The position numbers and the translations under genes are program-made. Below, in pieces: positions 58,943 through 64,000 of a stretch of DNA of 64,000 nucleotides (position 1 is the first letter of the stretch; each line of letters opens with the position of its first letter). The DNA is from Actinomadura sp. DC4 (GTDB lineage Bacteria; Actinomycetota; Actinomycetes; Streptosporangiales; Streptosporangiaceae), in the NCBI RefSeq assembly GCF_030406325.1, contig NZ_JAUEQY010000039.1:1-64000 (forward strand), written 5' to 3'. The notes under the pieces are model-generated. The model had not been told where the DNA came from and made no database searches. It saw only the letters and a list, made by a program, of their open reading frames with translations.

Positions 58943-59908
58943 TCAGGCTGTTTTCAGTGGCCTGGACGGCGTCATCGGGTTCTTCAGGAACCATTCAGAA
59001 ATGTAGTCGAGGAAGACTTTTACCTTCTGCACCCGCTGGCCGCCGGGCGAGTAGATGGCATAGAGGGAGCGGTTCGGCACCTCATAGGCGGGCAGGACCC
59101 GCACCAGTCGCCGTTCCGCCACGTCGTCGCAGACGGTCCGCATCGGCAGCAGGCCGATGCCCCGTCCCCGTACGGCCGCCTTCTGCAATGTCAGGTAGCT
59201 GTTGGAGGAATAGACGGCGTTGAGCACCTTGATATTGTGCTTGCGGCCGTCCTGCGACAGGTGCCACACCGGGTCGTTGGTGTTCACCAGGCAGTCGTGC
59301 TCGGCCAGGTCGCTCGCCTCTTCGGGCGGGCCCACCTGCTCGAGGTAGTCAGGGGCCGCGCACAGCAGGAATTCGAGCGAGGCCACCTTTTTGATGAGCA
59401 GCGACGAGTCGCGCAGCTCCCTGGTGTGGAACGCGATGTCGTAGCCGTCGCCCAGGAAGTCATAGTTGCGGTCCGACATGCCACCGACCTCGAACCGCAC
59501 GTGGATCTTGGGATGGTCCACGGCGAACGACGCGATGGCCTCGCCCAGGTCGAGGTGGCCTATCCATTTGGGGCAGATGATGGACAGCTGCCCCTCGACC
59601 TTGTCGCGCAGGCCCTGCAGGGCGGCCTCCTCGGCGTCGATCTCGGCGAGGACGCGTTCGCAGAACTCGAAGTAGTGCTGTCCGGGCTCGGTGAGGCTGA
59701 CGGCGCGCGCGGTGCGGTTGAAGAGCCGCACGCCGAGCTGGCTCTCCAGATCGGCGATGTGCCGGGAGACCAGCGACCGGGAGATGCCCAGGGACCGGGC
59801 GGCGTGGCTGAAGCTCTTCGCCTGGGCGACACCGACGAAGCTCCGCATGCCCGTGAGCCGGTCCACTCCGTGCTCCCTCCCGCGAGTCTTTCGCGAGTCT
59901 ACGTTCAT
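58943..59908 (-). CDS. LysR-family transcriptional regulator
   Basis: A 321-residue LysR protein. Winged HTH: LTGMRSFVGVAQAKSFSHAA and LGISRSLVSRHIADLESQLG. The effector domain follows from about residue 105 (GQLSIICPKWIGHLDLGEAI, GLLPMRTVCDDVAERRLVRV). The ATG at 59908 makes an ATGA overlap with the ABC ATPase stop. A GTG at 59866 with GGAGGGAG upstream gives the more usual VDRLTGMRSF start and 307 residues, and may be the real one. It sits between transporter and catabolic operon on the same strand and probably activates the latter. Confidence 0.87.
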   Translation of the reverse strand: MNVDSRKTRGREHGVDRLTGMRSFVGVAQAKSFSHAARSLGISRSLVSRHIADLESQLGVRLFNRTARAVSLTEPGQHYFEFCERVLAEIDAEEAALQGLRDKVEGQLSIICPKWIGHLDLGEAIASFAVDHPKIHVRFEVGGMSDRNYDFLGDGYDIAFHTRELRDSSLLIKKVASLEFLLCAAPDYLEQVGPPEEASDLAEHDCLVNTNDPVWHLSQDGRKHNIKVLNAVYSSNSYLTLQKAAVRGRGIGLLPMRTVCDDVAERRLVRVLPAYEVPNRSLYAIYSPGGQRVQKVKVFLDYISEWFLKNPMTPSRPLKTA

Positions 59909-61590
59909 GTGCGCTCCGCCGACCAACGCTGAGCTGGGCGAAGAGGGAGCTTCGCAGAACTGTAGATCATTTCGGCGACAATGTCCGCGCTCAGTGGAGC
60001 GCGCAGGACCGTGCCGATCACGCCCTGGTCCAGGACGACCACACGGTCGCAGAGAGCGGCCATCTCCTCCTCGTCCGCGCCCGCTACGAGGACGCCGCAC
60101 CCGTCCTCGGTCGCGGCCCGTACCGCCGCGATGATGTCGCGCCGGGCGCCGACGTCCACGGCCTGGGTCGGCTCGTGGAGGACGAGCAGGTCCGGCCGCG
60201 TCGCCAGCCACTTCGCCAGGAGGACCTTCTGGCGGTTGCCGCCGCTCAGCGCGCTGACCGGCATCTCGGGCACCGGGGGCCGGACGCCGAGCCGCTGGAG
60301 CAGCGACCGTACCTCCTCCCGCTCCCAGCGGCGGTCGACGCGCAGTGCGGTGCCGCGGGCGCGGACCTGCGGAAGCGTGATGTTCTCCGCCACGCTCATC
60401 GCGCCGGCCAGGCCGTCGGCGTCACGGTCCTCGGGTACGAGCGCCAGGCCGGCCGTGAGGCACTCGCCGCAGCCGCAGCGCGTCAGGTCGAGACGGGTGC
60501 CGCCGATCGTGAGCGTCCCGGCCCCGGCCCGCCTGACGCCGCTCACCAGGTAGGGCAGCTCCTCGTGCCCGGAGCCGACGAGACCGGTCACCCCGACGAC
60601 CTCGCCGCACTCGATCGTCAGCGTGAGGTCCCGCAGCACCTCTCCGGTGAGGCCGGTGATCCGCGCGGCGACCCGCTCCCCCGGGCCGGCCTCGGGCCGG
60701 CGTACGGCGGCCGGGGGCGTCTCGGCGTGCGCCCCGCCCGGGCGGCGCCCGGCCGGGCGGTGGGAGCCCGCCCGCCGGGCCCGCGGCCGGTCGGCGCCGT
60801 TCTGCCCCTGACCCGGGCGGACGGTACGCGGGGTGTAGCCCAACATGGTCTTCACGAGCCGCGCGTGGTCCAGGTCCGCGGTCCGCGCGCCGGACTCCAT
60901 CACCTCGCCGTCCCGCAGGACGGTGACGGCGTCGGTGACCTGCAGGACCTCGTCCAGCCGGTGGCTGATCAGCAAGACCGCCGTACCCGTCGCGAGCACG
61001 CCCTCGACCAGCTCGTAGAAGTGGCCCAGGGAGTCGCGGCCGAGCGCGCGCGTCGACTCGTCGAAGATCACGATGCCCTCGCCGTCGCGCGCCTGCTGCA
61101 GCGCGCGGGCGATCGCCACGGTCGCCTTGTCCTCGGCGGACAGCGCACCGACGCGCGCGTCGAGCCGGACCGAGCGCCCGAGCGCGGCGAGCACGTCGCC
61201 GGCGGCCTCGCGCTCCCGGTCCCACTGGATCCGCCGGGACCAGCGCGTCGCGCCGAACCGCCCGATGCGGATGTTGTCCAGGACGGTCGCGTCCTCGAAC
61301 AGCCCGAGCGTCTGGTGCACCACCGCGAGCCCGAGGTCGCGCGCCTGGCGGAGCCGTACGGGAAGCCGCAGCGGCTCCCCGTCGATGCGGACCGCGGCGC
61401 CGGGGTCCGGGTCGTGGAAGCCCGTGAGGATCTTGGCCAGCGTGGACTTGCCCGAGCCGTTCTGCCCGACCAGCCCGTGCAGCTCGCCGGGCATGATGCG
61501 CAGCCGTACGTCGCGCAGGGCGCGGTGGCGCCCGAACGTCTTGGAGACGCCCTCCAGCTCCAGCCGCGGGACGGTGGAGTGCCCGGTCAT
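59905..61590 (-). CDS. Sugar-type ABC transporter ATPase, RbsA/MglA family
   Basis: A 561-residue tandem ATPase. First domain: Walker A GQNGSGKST (near residue 40), signature LSAEDKATVAIARAL (degenerate LSGGQ), and Walker B VIFDEST with Ser for Pro. A long Arg/Gly/Pro-rich linker (about 260-310) follows. Second domain: the usual degenerate Walker A GLVGSGHEELPYL, good signature LSGGNRQKV and Walker B LVLHEPTQAVDVG, with His replacing Asp. Energises the importer with the permease and binding protein upstream; ATG overlaps the binding-protein stop. Confidence 0.9.
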   Translation of the reverse strand: MTGHSTVPRLELEGVSKTFGRHRALRDVRLRIMPGELHGLVGQNGSGKSTLAKILTGFHDPDPGAAVRIDGEPLRLPVRLRQARDLGLAVVHQTLGLFEDATVLDNIRIGRFGATRWSRRIQWDREREAAGDVLAALGRSVRLDARVGALSAEDKATVAIARALQQARDGEGIVIFDESTRALGRDSLGHFYELVEGVLATGTAVLLISHRLDEVLQVTDAVTVLRDGEVMESGARTADLDHARLVKTMLGYTPRTVRPGQGQNGADRPRARRAGSHRPAGRRPGGAHAETPPAAVRRPEAGPGERVAARITGLTGEVLRDLTLTIECGEVVGVTGLVGSGHEELPYLVSGVRRAGAGTLTIGGTRLDLTRCGCGECLTAGLALVPEDRDADGLAGAMSVAENITLPQVRARGTALRVDRRWEREEVRSLLQRLGVRPPVPEMPVSALSGGNRQKVLLAKWLATRPDLLVLHEPTQAVDVGARRDIIAAVRAATEDGCGVLVAGADEEEMAALCDRVVVLDQGVIGTVLRAPLSADIVAEMIYSSAKLPLRPAQRWSAERT

Positions 61591-62738
61591 CCGACGCCCC
61601 AGACGCTCTTGTACTCCGACGCGTAGCCGGCGGGCCCGAACCACTCGCCGGAGTCCTGCGCCGCGTTGGTGAGCGTGAGGCCGCCGACGTTGTCGCGGGT
61701 GAAGAGACGGAGCGGGGTGGCGATCGGGTCGACCGGCTTCTTGAGCATCAGGCGCAGCGCCGCGTCGGTGTCCGCCCAGCCCTGGTACGCCGAGGCCTGG
61801 CCGACGGTGGCCCACAGCAGGCCCTTGGCCTTGAGCATCTGCAGCCCGCCGAGCTGCGCCGCCGTGCTCACCAGCTTGATCTTCTGCGCCTTGCCGGACT
61901 GCTGGACGCCGCCCAGGGTCGGCTGGAGGTACTGCTCGAACTCGGAGACGACGTAGGTGATCTTCGGGTTGCGCAGCAGCGCCGAGCTGGTCGAGGAGGC
62001 GATCAGCGAGAAGTTGGCCGAGGAGATCTTGTTGACGGTGATCTCGCAGTCCGGGCAGTGCGCCGTGAACTCCTGCTGGGCGGCGGCGACGTAGGCGATC
62101 GTGGACGGGGAGTCCGTGCTCTGGTTGATCAGGACGTGGGCCGAGCCCCTGGAGTCGGCGGTGATCCAGTCGGCCGCCGTCACGAGCTGGGCGCGGCCGG
62201 CGCCCTCGGCGTAGGCGAGCGACGCGCTCGCCGGGTGCGCCGGATCGGGGATCTGGTCGGTGATCAGGACCGGAATCTTCTTGCGCTGCGCCGCGTCCAG
62301 CGCGTTGGCCGCCATGCCGTACGGGATGGAGTCGGTGATGATCGCGCCGGCGCTCGCGCCGGCGGCCTGGTCGACGCACGCCGACACCTGGGAGGGGTTG
62401 GAGTTGCCGTTGCAGACCTGCAGTGACAGGCCGGCGGCGGCCAGCGCCTTCTTCAGACCCGCCGCGGTCGTGGCGAACTGCGGCGCCTGCTGGGTGATCG
62501 GCACGTAGTAGACGGTCTTGCCGTGCAGCGAGGAGACGCCGCTCAGCCTGTCCTTCGGGAGCGGATAGGTCGTGAGCGGCGCCTGGGCCGTGGCGACCGC
62601 CTGGGCCGCGTGCGCGTCGGTGCCCGGCCCGGTGCCGGCCTTGGCCGTGCCGTCCGACGACGAACCGCACGCCGACGCGGCCAGCAGGGTGACGGCGAGG
62701 AGGCCGGCGGCGGCCGGGCCGGTGGATCTGGAACTCAT
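61587..62738 (-). CDS. Substrate-binding lipoprotein of the RbsB-like importer
   Basis: A 383-residue exported lipoprotein. Signal peptide GPAAAGLLAVTLLAASAC with the lipobox Cys, then a Ser/Thr/Gly linker. Periplasmic-binding-protein type 1 fold: TVYYVPITQQAPQFATTAAG, GAIITDSIPYGMAANALDAA, KKIPVLITDQIPD and TYVVSEFEQYLQPTLGG. QVCNGNSNPSQVSACVDQAA holds two Cys that may form a disulphide. The ligand is unknown; clusters of this type import sugars but also other small polar molecules. ATG at 62738 follows GGACACCCCACC. Confidence 0.87.
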   Translation of the reverse strand: MSSRSTGPAAAGLLAVTLLAASACGSSSDGTAKAGTGPGTDAHAAQAVATAQAPLTTYPLPKDRLSGVSSLHGKTVYYVPITQQAPQFATTAAGLKKALAAAGLSLQVCNGNSNPSQVSACVDQAAGASAGAIITDSIPYGMAANALDAAQRKKIPVLITDQIPDPAHPASASLAYAEGAGRAQLVTAADWITADSRGSAHVLINQSTDSPSTIAYVAAAQQEFTAHCPDCEITVNKISSANFSLIASSTSSALLRNPKITYVVSEFEQYLQPTLGGVQQSGKAQKIKLVSTAAQLGGLQMLKAKGLLWATVGQASAYQGWADTDAALRLMLKKPVDPIATPLRLFTRDNVGGLTLTNAAQDSGEWFGPAGYASEYKSVWGVG

Positions 62739-62766
62739 GGTGGGGTGTCCTTCCGACGTGCGCATG

Positions 62767-63804
62767 TCATGCCACGCGGGCGCGGAGCAGAGTGGAGATG
62801 GTGACGGCGACGACGAGCACGCCGCCGTAGAAGACGTCGGAGACCCAGCCGGCCACGCCGAAGAGCTGGAGCCCGAGGATGCCGGTCGCCAGGAAGTAGA
62901 CGGCGACGAAGGTGCCGATCGGGTTGAACCGTCCCGGCTGGATGACCGCCGTGCCCAGGAAGGTCGCGGCGAAGGTGGGCATCAGGTAGCTCTGCGACAC
63001 GGTCGGGTCGAACCCGCCGGTCGCCGCCGACGCCAGCACGCCGCCGACCCCGCAGATGAGCCCGGCGAAGACGAACGCGCCGAACCTGATGCGCTTGACG
63101 CGTACGCCGGCCAGGCGGCTGACCTCGCGGTTCGCGCCGACGAACCGCATGTGGCGGCCGAGCGGGGTGCGGTCCACCACGTACGCGAAGATCAGCACGA
63201 GGACGACGCCGTAGTAGAACGACAGCGGGAGCCCGGCGAGGTTCTTCAGCGCGATGTCGCCGAAGCCGGCGCTGAGCCCGCTGATCGCGGTGAGGCCGCT
63301 GATCCACAGCCCGACGCCGAGCAGCAGCGTGCCCATGCCGAGGGTCACGACGATGGTGTTGACCCCGAGGCGTACGACGAGCCATCCGTTGACCGCGCCG
63401 GCGGCCGCGCCGACGGCGATGGCGACGACGCTCGCCATCAGGGGGTTCCAGCCGTGGTGGACGACGAGCACGGGCACGACGATCGCCGCGAGGCCAAGGT
63501 TCGAGGCGACCGACAGGTCGACGAACTCGCCGACGCAGACCGTGCACAGCAGCGCCGCGGTGAGGAACACCAGGGCCTGCTGCGAGCTGAAGATCGTCTG
63601 GAAGGTCTCCCGGGTCATGAAGCGGTCCGGCTCGAACAGGCCGTACACGCCGATCATCAGGATCCAGATGACCACCACGGCGAACCGCGCGCTGCCCTCG
63701 GACAGCAGCCCGGCCGCGTGACGGCCCCGCTTCGTCTCGGCGCCGTCCGGCCGGCCGGCCACCTCACCGGACTCGGGCGTCTTCGCGCCCGCCCACGTGG
63801 TCAT
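62767..63804 (-). CDS. ABC transporter permease, RbsC family
   Basis: A 345-residue membrane protein with a ~40-residue charged cytoplasmic head and about ten hydrophobic segments. ALLCTVCVGEFVDLSVASNL, GAAAGAVNGWLVVRLGVNTI and VVTLGMGTLLLGVGLW correspond to the conserved RbsC core (GxIDLSVG / NAxFIVTLG). VGANREVSRLAGVRVKRIRF is the ATPase-facing loop. First gene in the window of the transporter-regulator-catabolic run, starting only three bases after the CMD gene stop, so the CMD gene belongs to the same transcript. Confidence 0.9.
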   Translation of the reverse strand: MTTWAGAKTPESGEVAGRPDGAETKRGRHAAGLLSEGSARFAVVVIWILMIGVYGLFEPDRFMTRETFQTIFSSQQALVFLTAALLCTVCVGEFVDLSVASNLGLAAIVVPVLVVHHGWNPLMASVVAIAVGAAAGAVNGWLVVRLGVNTIVVTLGMGTLLLGVGLWISGLTAISGLSAGFGDIALKNLAGLPLSFYYGVVLVLIFAYVVDRTPLGRHMRFVGANREVSRLAGVRVKRIRFGAFVFAGLICGVGGVLASAATGGFDPTVSQSYLMPTFAATFLGTAVIQPGRFNPIGTFVAVYFLATGILGLQLFGVAGWVSDVFYGGVLVVAVTISTLLRARVA

Positions 63805-63807
63805 CTC

Positions 63808-64000
63808 TCACACCTCCGCGGCCGGGACGCGCTCGTGGCCGCGCACGTCTGGGAAGGGCGGCGTGCGGCCCGGCTGCAGGTCCACCTGGCAGGCGTTCAG
63901 CAGCATCGCGAGCATCGAGAAGTTGCCGAGGCTGCCCAGGAGGTCGACGACCCCCTGCTCGCCGAGTTCCTCCAGGGCCAGGGCGAAGGTGGCGTCGGAG
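63808..64000 (-). CDS. Carboxymuconolactone decarboxylase-family protein (partial)
   Basis: Only the last 63 residues lie in the window. They read ALALEELGEQGVVDLLGSLG, NFSMLAMLLNACQVDLQPGR and a hydrophilic tail, the typical C-terminus of CMD/AhpD-fold proteins, which often occur beside aromatic or sugar-acid catabolic genes. The N-terminal part with the catalytic Cys pair or CMD active site is outside. Stop is three bases from the RbsC-type permease start. Confidence 0.75.
   Translation of the reverse strand, partial: SDATFALALEELGEQGVVDLLGSLGNFSMLAMLLNACQVDLQPGRTPPFPDVRGHERVPAAEV

Noticed and set aside
59881-59900. Tandem CGCGAGTCT repeats near the lysR start
   Set aside because: Only two nine-base copies, possibly within coding sequence; no evidence of an operator, although they would be in the leader if the GTG start at 59866 is used.
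1-64000. CRISPR arrays, rRNA, tRNA, prophage or replication origin
   Set aside because: No regularly spaced direct repeats, structural RNA signatures, phage genes or origin-type repeats were found.

Overview
The window is chromosomal DNA of a high-GC actinomycete. Evidence: GC-rich coding with strong third-position GC, frequent GTG starts, ATGA/GTGA stop-start overlaps, and a mycolic/rhodococcal-type steroid degradation gene set. The exact genus cannot be fixed from sequence alone; a Thermomonosporaceae/Streptosporangiales-like soil actinomycete would fit. The first ~208 bases are homopolymer-rich G/C runs and look like a poor-quality sequence end.

Region 1 (239-9085) is sugar metabolism: two MalF/MalG-type ABC permeases, an NAD-dependent GH4 6-phospho-glycosidase and a BadF-type sugar kinase in one operon. 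A junk-rich, less GC-rich stretch (4241-6780) follows, with an IS66 fragment, an orphan membrane-anchored protein and an internally deleted IS256-type transposase. It ends with a secreted GH3 beta-glucosidase.

Region 2 (9179-34084) is a nearly complete pathway for steroid rings A and B. KstD, KshA and KshB open ring B; HsaA and HsaB hydroxylate the resulting phenol; HsaC cleaves ring A; HsaD hydrolyses the product; HsaE, HsaF and HsaG degrade the C5 fragment; FadD3 activates the remaining HIP. Extra paralogues are present (three HsaA-type hydroxylases, three KstD/FRD-type flavoproteins), with several SDR dehydrogenases (one like Comamonas 3-alpha-HSD), two NTF2-fold proteins, an IclR and a TetR regulator. 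Nearly every promoter here carries a 15-bp imperfect palindrome, consensus TCCCGNTGAGYGAGA, which is not the known KstR box.

Region 3 (34350-46665) is the ring C/D (HIP) set: Rv3548c-like SDR, EchA20, IpdA, IpdB, IpdC, FadA6, KstR2, IpdF, FadE31, a FadE32/33-type partner, then an SDR, a MaoC-type hydratase and a FadD17-like ligase. Two KstR2-like operators sit in the two divergent promoters.

Region 4 (46730-52674) holds a secreted LamG protein and a secreted PQQ-type sugar dehydrogenase behind a perfect LacI-type palindrome, a divergent HD-domain/GlxA-regulator pair, a small lipoprotein and a decayed DUF11-repeat surface protein.

Region 5 (52831-64000, all minus strand) reads as one catabolic locus: a CMD-family protein (cut by the window end), an RbsC/RbsB/RbsA-type ABC importer, a LysR regulator, then a seven-gene operon. 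The operon encodes a two-domain extradiol-type dioxygenase, an aldehyde dehydrogenase, an FAH-family hydrolase, a small VOC protein, an alpha/beta hydrolase, an HbpS/GlcG protein and a MetE-like protein lacking the usual zinc ligands. It looks like a meta-cleavage pathway of unknown substrate and is one of the two most novel parts of the window, the other being the palindrome-defined steroid regulon.
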